Of a stretch of DNA of 64,000 bases, positions 1 to 11,446 are shown piece after piece. Below the pieces are notes generated by a model. That model was not told the origin of the DNA, searched no databases, and worked only from the letters and a program-made list of their open reading frames with translations. This DNA comes from Trema orientale (lineage: Eukaryota > Streptophyta > Magnoliopsida > Rosales > Cannabaceae): positions 1,209,215-1,273,214 of the forward strand of contig JXTC01000019.1 in assembly GCA_002914845.1 (NCBI GenBank), written 5' to 3'. The position numbers and the translations under genes are program-made. Each line of letters begins with the position of its first letter. Within the stretch, counting starts at the first letter, position 1.

Positions 1-158
1 CCCAAACCCTATCTCCCTTCTCTCTCTCTCTCTCTCCAAATCCAATCACAGCTTGATTCGGCGCCTCGCTAGCCGCGGCCGCTGAATCTGTATCTTTTTT
101 CGGTTCTTTATTTTTTGATCGGACGGCGGAGATTAATTTTGGAGTTTAAGATTGAGGT
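1..158 (+). promoter_or_regulatory. 5' leader of the eIF(iso)4G gene
   Basis: This is pyrimidine-rich untranslated leader with a (TC)n tract at about 19-36, typical of plant leaders for translation genes. No ATG precedes the one at 159. The promoter lies outside the window. Confidence 0.6.
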
Positions 159-3100
159 ATGCAGCAGGCTGATCAGACGGTGTTGAGCTTGAGACCTGGT
201 GGCGGTCGTGGTAGACTCGGTGGTGGTCCTCGCTTCGAGTCATCCTCTTCTTCTACTTTGTCGTCTTCTTCCTCCGCTTTCGCCTTTGGTTCCTTCTCAT
301 CTGATCTCCCTCTCTTGCGTCCCCATGGTGGCTCGCCCCCTACTTTTTCCATAAAGGTATAATATCGAATCTCTCAACTTTTTCTTCGGATCTATAGTTT
401 TCCCCACTGTTTTAAGGGGTACCCTTTTTGTTATTTGAATCTATATGCTTATGCATCTGTATATATGTTAATGTTAGACCTGGGTTTTATTGGGTTTATG
501 TAAAATCTATGGTAAGGGGTACATTTTTCAGTATTTATATCTATTTGTTTGTATATATGTATATATATTGTTTTTGACATGAGTTTTTATTGGGTTTGTG
601 TAATTTGGTTGTGTTTGTTTTGCCTTGTGTTTTGAAGATTGATGCAAGGTTGTAACTTTTATGGATGAATTTGGTTCGATACTGTGAAAGTTAAGTTTTT
701 TTAGTTTTATTTTATTTTATTGTGTTAGTTGAGGTTATGGGATGGTTTTCTCGAATGTTGGATCCGTCTGGTATTGTAAGTAAATTATTTCTTTTGTGTT
801 ATGTATGGTTAGAGTTTAATTTGATATGGATCTTCAGTTGGGTTTTGCTCGTACCTGGGTTATTTGCTTTTCCCCTAAAAAAGTGTTTTCCTCGTATAGT
901 GGCTTCAAGGGTTGCTAAATCATCTGTCTTTTAAATATATATTTAACACTTGATAGGGTTTTCATATCTTTAACCTGTGATTGGTGGGTTAGATGCTGCT
1001 CGATTATCTCTTTTTCGTGTAGCAGTCTAAAGTGCTTTCCTTTGGTGGTTTTTTTCCTCGTTTGTGTTTTTCTTCTAAAATTTGTAATTATATTATGGGT
1101 AGTAATGGATTATGAGGGGTTTAGTTTGCTGTAAATAATTCTTGTAATCAATCAATGTCCTAATTCTTGGTGGGCCACTCAGCATGTGTACCTGCTGTAA
1201 ATATGGACAGAGAGCTATTTGTAGGCTTTAGGTGGGCATACATTGAGTTTGAGATTGCCCATAAAGGACCTGCGAACATTGAAGCTCCTGAATTTGATCA
1301 GGTTCTTTCTATCATGTGATGGTATTATTTAAAGTTTCATAACCAACGAACTTTGTACAGTCTAGTAGTGGTATATTGTTGGCAAGTATTTATCTAAATG
1401 CTGAAAACTGGTAGCTTTTGGTTACCTGGTCTTGTATTTTTTTTGTTCTTTATTTTAACTTTAACAATATGTGAGAGCATAATCTCTAGCGATGGTGTAG
1501 TTAACATTGGCAATATGGTTCTGCCTGTGGGCTCCTTTGAAACTTATTTATGTATACAAGGATTTCTATGGAGCTAATATGATGATTTATCTGGTTATCT
1601 TATTTTCCCTTTGTCTTTTTGTAGAGTGGAGATTCACGGTTTGAAGGTCGTGAACGTGTACGGTACACTCGTGACCAGCTTTTGCAGCTTCGCGAGGTAA
1701 TTCATCTATGCAAGTAATATGTGCACAAGTATGATAATAATAATCATACGGTACTATAGTAGGAAAAGCAGTTCCTTCCATGGCATTAACATGCTTTTAT
1801 CCAATGTCATGAGGTTGAATTATTGTTATTTGAGTTCTTTTTTTATTTTTAATTTTTTTGGGGGATATCCTCCTTTATAGGTTGGTGAAGTACCTGATGA
1901 AATTTTGAAACTAAAACGGGAAATAGAAGCTGAATTTCTTGGTGAGGAACAAAATTGGGGGCGTGCAGAAAGCAATGTGAGCTTTTCTCTCAGCTACTTC
2001 TCTTATACTTTGATCTATGCTATGTCTATCTTGTGGGTTTGGCTGCAAATCTTATGGAAGCCTTTTTTGTTCGTTCCTTATCAGGCACCAAATCCACCTC
2101 AGAGTCGCTATTCTGAGCCAGATAATCGTGATTGGCGGGGTCGAACGGCACAGTTAACTCCTGCTGGGGAGGACAAGTCTTGGGAGGCCCTTCGTGAGAA
2201 TAGGGAGTTTGGCAACCGTTCTGATTCTAGACAGCAGGAAGCAACTCAGTTTGGTCGTCAGGACCAACCAAACTCCCACTTTCCTAGGACACAGATATCA
2301 TCTAGTGAGGGGGTAATTGATGTCCTTATTACTCTTGGTTTACTTCTTAGTGTTGGCTTTATACAATGAAAACAATAGACTAGTGTACCCTTGTAGTTGC
2401 ATAGAAAGCAACATGTACATATTTTTACTGGGCAACCAACTCTCTCTCTCTCTCTCTCTCTCTTTGAGAACATACCTGACAATAACTTGCTTGAGGCTTT
2501 ATCACTGAGTTTTTCATCTGAACCTTTTTTCCATCCATTTGTTTTTCCAATTCATGGGAATAGGATGATGGTGCTCTTGTTTATTCGAAGTTCTTGGTGC
2601 CTGATTTATTGTCTGCATGAAGTATTGGAAATTCCAACAAAAATAGAACTTTTTTCCCGCTGGTAATATATCAAGGGGCTCTTTATTGCGGGTCTTATGT
2701 CTACAGCCCATGCCCTAGGTGAATGGTCCCATGTCTATTCTCATTCTGGATGGGCATGGAGTGTCTTTATGAAAAGAGATATGCCTTGAGAATAGGAATC
2801 AGCTAGCAGTCCGTATTACATGTTGAGGCTATAGCTGCATGTGCTTTCTTCACAATGTATTTATGGTCTTCTGTCCAGTTACAAACTCAAAATTTGTCCA
2901 TCCTGTAAATGTTTATTTTGTCTCTCCGTAAAATTTCTGTGACTTTTTCGACCATCGTATAGACGTTTAGTGTATTGCTACTAGTAGAAGTCGTTGCATG
3001 TCGTGCAATTCACATAGCATGTTATGTACATCACAGCTTTGAGCGAATATTGTTATTTCGAGGCTTTGAAAGAGTTTATCTTCTGCTTTTCTGTTTTTGT

Positions 3101-5904
3101 CTTTTGTTTTTTGTTTTTTTGTTTTTTAACTGTCTTTGTTTCTTCATTTGTGTGCACATAGCTACAACTTGGTTCTTATCCACTTTATCCTTGTTATTTC
3201 AGGGAGGACCTCCCCCCGCTCTTGTCAAGGCTGAGGTGCCATGGTCGGCTAGAAGAGGAAGTTTATCTGAAAAGGATCGTGTTCTGAAGACTGTTAAAGG
3301 GTAAATATTATGAACACGTAGAACGGTTTTAAATTTAGAAGTTTGTGCTTTCTGGTTGGTTATTTCCTATTTTCTTATAGGGAAAATGAATTCCACCTCT
3401 TCAGCTGTCTTTCACGTCCTAGAATGAATTGGAAAAATTTGAAGCTTTTGGAAGTTTAGAAATTTGCTTTTTAAGCACTTAAGTGGTCAGTAGTTTGATC
3501 TGACTAATGAAACTTAAAATAAAATTTTCTGAAGCACGATAATCTGAAGTGTTGCTACTTGCTAGTGACAGATTGACCATGGACCTGTATAGAAGTTGAT
3601 GTAAATTAGATGTCTTTATGCTAAACTAAAAACCGCTAGTAAAAAAATTGTGTTACTGTTGCTTCTTTGTCTGCTTTCTGAGAGAAAAACATCACCCTCT
3701 TGCCTTCTTGGAGATTTTCTGGTTGCAAATGATGTTCTATTTTTTATTGCAATACGTATCTTTTCTTCTTAATTGTCATGGTGAAGTTGTTTCTGTCTTT
3801 TGAATGTACTCTTGATCTTGAAGCTTTGGATTTATTTATTTTTTGGAGTATCAGTAAACTGTATAGTTACATGATTTGCTGAATGGTCCACATCTTATTC
3901 TTTTTTTTTTCCTCCCCTAAACAGAATATTGAACAAGCTGACCCCAGAGAAATTTGATGTTCTTAAAGGTCAACTAATTGATGCTGGTATTACCACAGTC
4001 GACATATTGAAGGTATTCTATTCATCCACACAACTTTCAACTATTTGACTTGTACATTCTTACAGCTGTAACAAATTTTCTTGCTTTGCAGGATGTTATT
4101 TCACTGATATTTGATAAGGCTGTCCTTGAACCCACATTTTGCCCCATGTATGCTATTCTGTGTTCTGATCTTAATGAGAAGCTCCCATCATTCCCATCTG
4201 ATGAACCTGGTGGCAAAGAAATCACATTTAAGCGTGTACTCTTAAATAACTGCCAGGAGGCTTTTGAAGGTTCTGATAAACTCAGGGCAGAATTGGGGCA
4301 GATGACTGCTCCTGAACAAGAGACAGAGCACAGGGACAAAGAAAGATTGCTCAAGCTTCGCACCCTGGGAAACATTCGGTTGATTGGAGAGCTTCTGAAG
4401 CAGAAGATGGTGCCTGAAAAGATAGTTCACCACATTGTTCAGGTTCTTGTCTGATCTCTCCCTAGTCTATTTGAGGCCCTTTTAAGTGTTTGAATTAATC
4501 ATTAGTTCTTGTTTTATGCGACAGGAACTTCTAGGATCCGATGTCAAAGCTTGCCCTGCTGAAGAAAATGTGGAGGCAATTTGTCAGTTTTTTAACACAA
4601 TTGGTAAGCAGCTGGATGAGAACCGAAAATCAAGACATGTAAATGATATGTACTTCAGCCGACTGAAGGAACTGACGACAAATCCTCAATTGGCTCCAAG
4701 GCTGAGGTTTATGGTTCGTGATGTTCTTGATTTGCGTTCCAACAAGTGGGTACCCAGGCGTGAAGAGGTAGATTGTCATTTTCTTTTGGGTGCAGATGCA
4801 GGTGAAATATTGTTATAATATATTAACTGGTCTGGTATTTCTGATTTTTTTTTTTAGGTAAAGGCCAAAACCATCACTGAAATACATACAGAGGCTGAAA
4901 AGAATCTTGGGTTGCGACCAGGTGCCACCGCAAGTATCAGGAATAATCGTGGCCTACTTTCTACTGGTCAAGGGAACACCAGCCCTGGAGGCTTCCCCAT
5001 TGGAAGACCTGGTGCAGGGGGGATGATGCCTGGAATGCCCGGAACCAGAAAGATGCCTGGGATGCCTGGGTTTGGGATGGATAATGACAACTGGGAAGTC
5101 CCTAGGACTAGGTCAATGCCAAGGGGGGATGGTTCTGGTGTGCAGGTTGCTGGACGTGGCCCGTCACCATTGGTTGGCAAGACGACTTCACTGAATACTA
5201 GGCTGTTACCTCAGGGTAGTGGCGGACTCATAAGTGGGAAGACTAGTGCCCTATTGCAGGGCAGTGGTGCCCCTCCTGCTCAGCCATCTATTTATGGTTT
5301 TGGTGCAGAGACTGCAGCTCAAGTCTCTAGGCCTGTTCCTCCTGCTTCTATGACTCCAGTTGTTGAGAAACCACAGGCCCCAGTGCTAGGATTTAGTCCT
5401 GGTGATCTCCAAAAGAAGACTGTTAATCTTTTGAAGGATTATTTCGATATCCTGATTTTAGATGAAGCGCTACAGTGGGTGGAGGAACTCAAGTCTCCAG
5501 GTTACCATCCTGAGGTTGTCAAGGAGGCCATTTCTCTTGCACTAGAGAGAAGTCCACCCTCTGTCGAACCAACTGTGAGGCTTCTGGACTATTTGTCTTC
5601 AAAAAGGGTCCTTACAGCTAAAGACATAGGGACTGGATGTTTGCTCTATGCATCTGCCCTGGATGATGTCGGTATTGATTTACCGCGAGCTCCAACTTGT
5701 TTTGGTGAAATCATAGGCAAATTACTTTTGAGTGGAGGTTTGGATTTTAAAGTAGTGTTGGAGGTCCTTAAGAAGGTGGAAGATGATCGCTTCCGAACTG
5801 CTATATTTGATACAGGAATGCGGATTGTTAACGCTAGTTCTGCTGGACAAGGCATATTGGAAGCACAAGCATCTGACATCGAGGCCTGCCGGAGTCTGCT
5901 TTAG
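159..5904 (+). CDS. eIFiso4G: Eukaryotic initiation factor (iso)4G, complete nine-exon gene
   Basis: The product is the plant-specific scaffold of the cap-binding complex eIF(iso)4F. In this family it bridges eIF(iso)4E, eIF4A and eIF3 in the cytoplasm. Exons read by eye: 159-356, 1625-1696, 1881-1976, 2085-2312, 3203-3300, 3925-4012, 4092-4442, 4525-4767 and 4858-5904. All introns are GT-AG and all are phase 0 except the one between exons 5 and 6. The joined frame is open for 806 codons, a normal family length. A 4E-binding motif YTRDQLL (YxxxxL-hydrophobic) lies at about residues 80-86. A MIF4G domain spans about 210-435 (exons 5-8). A Gly/Pro/Met-rich linker follows, and an MA3 domain spans about 640-765. 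The start is the first ATG after the leader, and the N terminus is Ser/Gly-rich as in the family. I see no disabling change. The short form without the long eIF4G N terminus makes it the iso type. Confidence 0.95.
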
Positions 5905-6480
5905 AAAGCTAAAGTATTTTTGCATCGAGTACTTTTTGTTTTTTGTAACATGGTGAGAACTTCTCGTCATTTTGTTTTGCTTTTTCAATGCCCTTTTCCA
6001 TTCACCCCCTTCCGAGGAGAGCTAGTTGTATTACCTTATGTGATAAGGTGGAGAGCTGCCAAGAACACATAATTTTTATGGAGTTGTATATTTCTTTTTC
6101 CCCTGAGGTCACAGCATTGTGTGCTTTTTCGAGGAAAGGAGACAACCATAATGCCATAGATTTTGTTCCCGGATGTGGCGAATCAAGTGCCAAAACTGCT
6201 CGAAGACAGTAGCCCTTATGGGATCCAGATGTTTTGTTTTAATATTTCATTAGTTTTGTATCATTTTTTCTTTGCCCTTGTTGGTTATAAATTTTCCCGA
6301 CTGAGTAATTTACTTACATTGTTAAACTGGTTAGTTCATAAATGCTATGTCTTTGCCTTCTATTACTTGAAAGGTAGCCCATATCTCTTGTTTTACTGGG
6401 CTGGGTGTGAATGTTTTTGCTCATAATTTGAAATTGTTTTTCCGCTGTGTGTTGCCATGAGTTTGCAAGATTTGATTATA
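5905..6480 (+). other. Probable 3' untranslated region of eIF(iso)4G
   Basis: T-rich, non-coding sequence follows the stop codon. The 3' end cannot be fixed from sequence alone. Short frames here are chance. Confidence 0.4.
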
Positions 6481-6689
6481 TCTGAATATGCAGCTATGTT
6501 TATATTATTTGTATCTGCTGAGTACAAAGTTATTGGCTCCGATTTCAGTCCAAAAACGTAAAAGCAAATTGATCAAAGCCAGGCCATAACCAGTTGAGCT
6601 GTGTTTTCAGATGTATCTGCTTGTATTGATCCGTGGTTCATTTATAACCGAGTAAGATGAATATCAGGAAAACTTAAGGGTCCATCTTC

Positions 6690-6890
6690 TAAGAGATGAA
6701 AGGGTCTATTAAATGCACTCTCTAGTGTTACTCATATGTAAATTTCATTATGATTTGTTATATTATAAAAGGGGATGGCTACATGTAAATTTCATTATGA
6801 TTTGTTACATTACAAAAATATGAAACTGAATAGTGGATTCGATATGATATATTATAAAAATATGAAATTAAATAGTGGATTCTAGATCTC
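6690..6890. repeat. Short imperfect tandem repeats
   Basis: A block containing catgtaaatttcattatgat followed by ttgttatattataaaa occurs twice (about 6736 and 6782). A neighbouring block, aaatatgaaactgaatagtg, also occurs twice with a few changes (about 6817 and 6858). It looks like two local duplications in AT-rich spacer. No gene is seen between 6480 and 9540. Confidence 0.6.
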
Positions 6891-7260
6891 AAGTAATGAG
6901 ATTAGAGTAAAAGAGATGCACGTAGCATTTCTCAATAATATAATTTATCCATACCAAATAAATTGGTCGTCTCATTGGCATATAAAACATATTGGTTAAA
7001 TTCAAATTTGCACCTAAAACCCAAACCCAAAAAAAAAAAAAGGGTTAAATTAGGTTGTACTTCCGAAGGTAAATTATATTACACTGGATATTTCAAATTA
7101 TGCTTTGAAAAATAAAAACTAGTCTAAAATTGGAAAATACTCGCCAAAATACCAGGTGACTTTGATAGTTACCTTATGGGTGTAGATTGATTTTGGATTT
7201 TTAAACATTTAGTGGAAGAAATTGCCTTTTAAATTCTCTGTCTAAAATGAATGGATGTAT

Positions 7261-7410
7261 CGAGTTTGATATAAGATTATCCTATTCTACAAATTTAGAA
7301 ACAGATTTCATATAGAAAGTTGATAGGATAAACAATTTATTCTATCAACTTTCAATATTAAAGTTGTTTCTGAATTTGTAGAATAGGATTCGAATCTTAT
7401 ACTAAACGCG
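7261..7410. mobile_element. Small fold-back MITE
   Basis: The left end (cgagtttgatataagatt) and right end (aatcttatactaaacgcg) are inverted copies with few mismatches. The pairing continues inward through cctattctacaaatttagaa and its complement, so nearly the whole 150 bp folds into a hairpin. It is related in sequence to the element at 8211-8429. Confidence 0.6.
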
Positions 7411-7481
7411 TAATTTCTCAAAAGATAAAATACTTTATATTTCAATTGGAATAATAGTAATTAAAAAATACTAGTAACTTA

Positions 7482-7953
7482 TGGTACATTTACTTCGCTG
7501 TAATCATAATCAGAATAAATAAAAGGGGAAACGAATGAAAATAAAATAAAAAAGTATGGAATTCATTATTTGTACTATGTTGTTTACTTAAAACTAATAG
7601 TAATGAGAATCGTATTCATTAGAATACTATTCATTTGTTTACTTAACCCAAGAAAAGTAATGGAAATGTGTTATATTTACTAAATTGTCCTTTTAAATGC
7701 ATGTACGATTTAAAGTAGATAGATTTTTTGGGGTAAAATTGTATTTTATAATTTAAAAAATAATTAAAAAAGAGAAAAGAAGTGTTTACGAGTAACTAGA
7801 CTCCTTAAGGTGTTGGTAGGAGAAGTATTTCCTTTCTTTTCTCCTAAATTTATGTGGGCTCCACATATTTTCCCCTTTCCCATATTTTAATAAACCTTTG
7901 TATGGGAATCATTACCCCATATACTATTCCCATTATTCTTTAGTAAACATGCC
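7482..7953. mobile_element. Possible MITE with GGTACATTTACT-like ends
   Basis: The left end ggtacatttact is matched by an inverted agtaaacatgcc at the right. AT-rich sequence between them carries further GGGAAT/ATTCCC matches. I found no clear target duplication, so the boundaries are approximate. Confidence 0.35.
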
Positions 7954-8210
7954 ATTATTGTAGACGTCTATGAGAATTTAGTAAATGATGGTAGTTTTAC
8001 CAAATTAATTAACTGCGGTAAAAAATAATTCTTGTGAATGGTATTTTTGTCTCATTTGAGAAGAATAGTATTTGCTCATCCCTCTACCCCCAAAAAGCAC
8101 TTGCTCATTCCTAAAACTAAAAACAAATAACATTAACATGGCCACACACAAACTTCAATTTTGGAAAATGTATTGGAGTACGGCGAAAAAATGGACTTCT
8201 GAGAAACATT

Positions 8211-8429
8211 GGGTGCGTTTGGTATAGGATTCAAATCATATTCTATAAATCCTATTCTACCAAATGTGTCTATTTATTCTTCTAACTTTCTTCATGAAGG
8301 CTGTTTCTGGATTTGTAGAATAGGATTCGAATCCTATACCAAACGTATTCATTTATCCTTCAAACTTTCTTCATGAAAACTATTTCTGGATTTGTAGAAT
8401 AAGATTCGAATTCTATACCAAACGCATCC
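8211..8429. mobile_element. Tourist-like MITE with 3-bp target duplication
   Basis: The ends are gggtgcgtttggtatagg and its inverted partner ctataccaaacgcatcc. ATT lies on both sides (8208-8210 and 8430-8432), as expected for the 3-bp duplications of PIF/Harbinger-type MITEs. Inside are two direct copies of a unit that begins ctttcttcatgaa and ends in tataccaaacg. Confidence 0.6.
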
Positions 8430-9539
8430 ATTGATATCCTAATTTTTCAGTGACTCGATCACACTCCTAGTAGAAGTCAACTGCCATGTAGTCACTTGAT
8501 GGGTTACTCAATCACACAACTAGTAGGATTCACCCACCAATTATTTATGTGGTCACCTTTGAAATCTGTGCTTGGTTGGGGTGTCCCTCTTGGAGCTGTT
8601 GTCAACGACATGGAACTATGATCTTTGTCCATTGATTGATCTTGGTGGCAATGTTAGTTAGGGTTAGGTAACGGTTGAAGGTCGAAAATTTTGAGTGCTT
8701 CACAGCGATCTCCATGAGGTTTTAAGCGTCACCGCCAACATAGGAGAATATAAAAATCGCCATGGACGATATCTTAACAATCATAGTTGGAGGGATATAC
8801 ATTCGTAGCTTAGAGAGAGAAAGTGGAAGGGGGTTTCTAAGTTGTGATTATTAAGAGAATAGAAGAGCTATAATTGCAAAATTCATAATATTTCAACACT
8901 TCGAAATTTTCAATTTTTGTTTAGATTTACATTAAGAGGCATAATTTCCTCTTCGATTTTTTTAAAGGGAAATTAACTTGACTAGGAGTAATTTTGGCCA
9001 AAATGACTTTTTTATAAATCTTTTCTATAATAACTTATTTAGAACTAGTCAAAATGAAAAAAAAAAAGAGATCAAAATCTTTTTACTAGCACTAAAAATG
9101 TCATTAAAAAAAAAAAACAAAATAAAAGAAAGTCCACAAAAAAAGGTCTATTTAGAGGCAAATTAGTCTTAGTGGGTGCTTTTCCCCATTTTTCAGGCCT
9201 AGCCTATAGAGAAAAAAGGAAACTACATGGATAGGACTAACTTGGCCGAAGAATGACTTTTTTTTTCTGTATTTTTTAAAAAATAATATTTTTAGGAGAG
9301 TCAAAAAAGAGGTTTTAACTATAAAAAAGTCCTAAATAATAGTATTTTTTATGGTAAAAAAACTCTTGACATATGGTCAAAAGTCTTTGACACTCTTAAA
9401 AACGTTATTTTCAGAAAAATATACAAAGAAATCATTTTAGCCCAAATTAGTCCTATCCGTGTCATTTTCTCCAGCCTATAATCCCATTTTAGTCTATTCA
9501 TAATCTAACATGGGCTGAACCAGAACTTGGCCCATAATA

Positions 9540-9581
9540 CATTGAGCCCCATCTTCATAATACCGTACTTAAAACTCTCTC

Positions 9582-9619
<38 letters not shown>

Positions 9620-9864
9620 CCCTCTCTTGTCTCTTTCTTGCTTTGTCAGCTACCACAAAGTCCAAACATCGTGAACTCTCCTTGGATTTCAAATAGATAT
9701 GATATAGCACATACTCATATTCTCTTTTCCAGCCTTATCCCTTTTCCACCACCACACTTCTATATAAAATTTTTCCCCCAAAAAAAAAAAAAAAAAAAAA
9801 AATTTCTCTTTGCTGTTTTTTCAGCCATGTTAAGGAAAGAAAAGTGAGCTCTCCCCACACTCAA
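9540..9864 (+). promoter_or_regulatory. Promoter and leader of the mTERF gene, with a uORF
   Basis: A (CT)n tract covers about 9583-9613. TATATAAA at about 9761-9768 is a plausible TATA box 100 bp before the coding start. A poly(A) run occupies about 9780-9801. A seven-codon upstream ORF starts with ATG at 9826 and stops at 9844-9846, 18 bp before the main ATG, so it could lower translation of the main frame. Confidence 0.5.
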
Positions 9865-10404
9865 ATGCAAGAAACCCAAATCCTCTCCTCCATTTCCAAC
9901 ACCAGAGCTCTCCCTTCCTCCACATTCTCCAACCCCTCCAGACCCCAACTCCCAACCCCTCCCAGCCATGATTTTCCCTCACTTTCTCACCCCAGAAACC
10001 CCCGTTTTCCCACACTTTCCACCAAAACAAACACCACCCTTCCTCACCCTCACCCTCATCCCAAACCCGCTTCTTCGTCTTCGGATTTCGAGGAGAAAAT
10101 GCTGTACCTCGACTCCATAGGCATCGACTTCCTCTCCCTGATCGACGACCACCCTCCGATCCTCTCCTCCCCACTATGCGAGATCAAATCCACCGTCGAT
10201 TTCGTCACCTCCACCGCCGGGTTCACCGCCGTGGAGTTCCGCAGAATCGTGGGGATGTGCCCCGAGGTTCTCTCCTCCCGGGTCTCCGAAATCGTCCCCG
10301 TGTTCACGTTCCTAATCAGGGAGGCCCGCGTGAACGGCTCTGATCTCAAAAGGGTCATCAACCGACGGCCCAGACTGCTCGCCTCGAGCGTCAGGAACCG
10401 GCTC

Positions 10405-10436
<32 letters not shown>

Positions 10437-10872
10437 CATAGCCGAGGTGAACAAGCACACCAATTTGCTTTCCTGTTGTGTTGAAGAGAAGCTCCTGCCC
10501 CGAATTGAGTACCTTGAGAAGATCGGGTTTTCGCACCGGGACTCGCTGTCCATGTTTAGGAGGTTTCCTCAGCTGTTTTGTTACAGTATCAAGGATAATT
10601 TCGAGCCGAAATTCGATTACTTTGTGGTCGAAATGGGGCGGGATTTGAAGGAGTTGAAGGAGTTTCCGCAGTACTTTTCGTTTAGCTTGGAGAAGAGGAT
10701 TAAGCCGAGGCACCAGAGCTGTGTAGAGAGAGGTGTGTGTTTTCCTTTGCCTATATTGTTAAAGACTAGCAATGCCCAGTTTAGAGATAGATTGGAGATT
10801 TGTTGTAACACTTCCTTGCCATTTAGGTCGTCTCCTTTGTGGTGTACAGATTGTGATATTCATTCAATATAA
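9865..10872 (+). CDS. mTERF family protein, probably SOLDAT10/mTERF1-like, chloroplast
   Basis: Intronless frame of 335 codons from the ATG at 9865. The more upstream in-frame GTG is not a credible plant start. Residues 1-60 are rich in Ser, Pro and Thr with few acids, like a chloroplast transit peptide. From about residue 75 the protein is a chain of degenerate mTERF repeats of about 30 residues, with recurring Leu-x3-Pro features such as MCPEVLSS, RRPRLLAS, RFPQLF and EFPQYFSF. The C-terminal region has the pattern KRIKPRHQSC then LPILLKTSNAQFRDRLEICC. From memory of the family, this short intronless form best matches SOLDAT10/EMB93 (mTERF1), a plastid protein needed for organelle RNA homeostasis. 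Family assignment is firm; the exact orthologue is an inference. It is GC-richer than its surroundings. Confidence 0.85.
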
Positions 10873-10919
10873 ATTTTGGGGGAAAAAAAAATTGAAAACA
10901 AGAGTTATATACTTTAAAT

Positions 10920-11235
10920 ACTATAGAATGCTCTTATAGTCTGACTATGATGAAATTTTGATGGGTTTAGTTGCCTAGAATGAATAGATTGCTTGATACT
11001 GCAAATGCTATTTAAATGCTCAGATTCTGCTGAAATTTTTAGGGGTTTTGTTGCCTACTGTGAATAGATTGCATGATACTGCTAGTATGATACTGCTAGT
11101 ACTATAAAAATGCCCTGATTTTGATCAAGTTTTGACGGGTTTAGTTGCCTACTATGAATAGATTGTCTGACACTGCAAATACTGAAAAATGCCCTGATTT
11201 TGCTGAGTTACCTGGAGTAAATAGGTTGTTTGGCT
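10920..11235. repeat. Four degenerate tandem repeats of about 85 bp
   Basis: Each unit contains a version of tgccctgattttgctgaa, then gggtttagttgcctact, then gaatagattg, then gatactgcaaat. Four units follow each other directly downstream of the mTERF stop. A fifth, diverged unit lies at about 11686-11750. Confidence 0.6.
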
Positions 11236-11257
11236 CTGCTATCTATTGTCTGCTTTG

Positions 11258-11446
11258 GCAAAATGACGAAATGAAAAATTTTTATTAGCAAAATGACCTT
11301 CTTTCATTTAACAATGAGCGACCATGGTGGTATCTCAGTGTGAGAACAAGGTCGCTCAATGTAAAGCAAAGGTCGCTCAAGTCATTTTGCAATTAAAAAT
11401 TTTGAGCATGACTCTCCATTTCTCATATTGTCATTTTACCCAATTC
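11258..11446. mobile_element. Fold-back repeat element
   Basis: Sequences ggcaaaatgac, aaaaatttttattagcaaaa, tgacc and caatgagcgacc on the left recur inverted on the right as ggtcgctcaa, gtcattttgcaat, taaaaatttt and gtcattttacc. The layout suggests a MITE or fold-back element. No target duplication is resolved. Confidence 0.45.
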
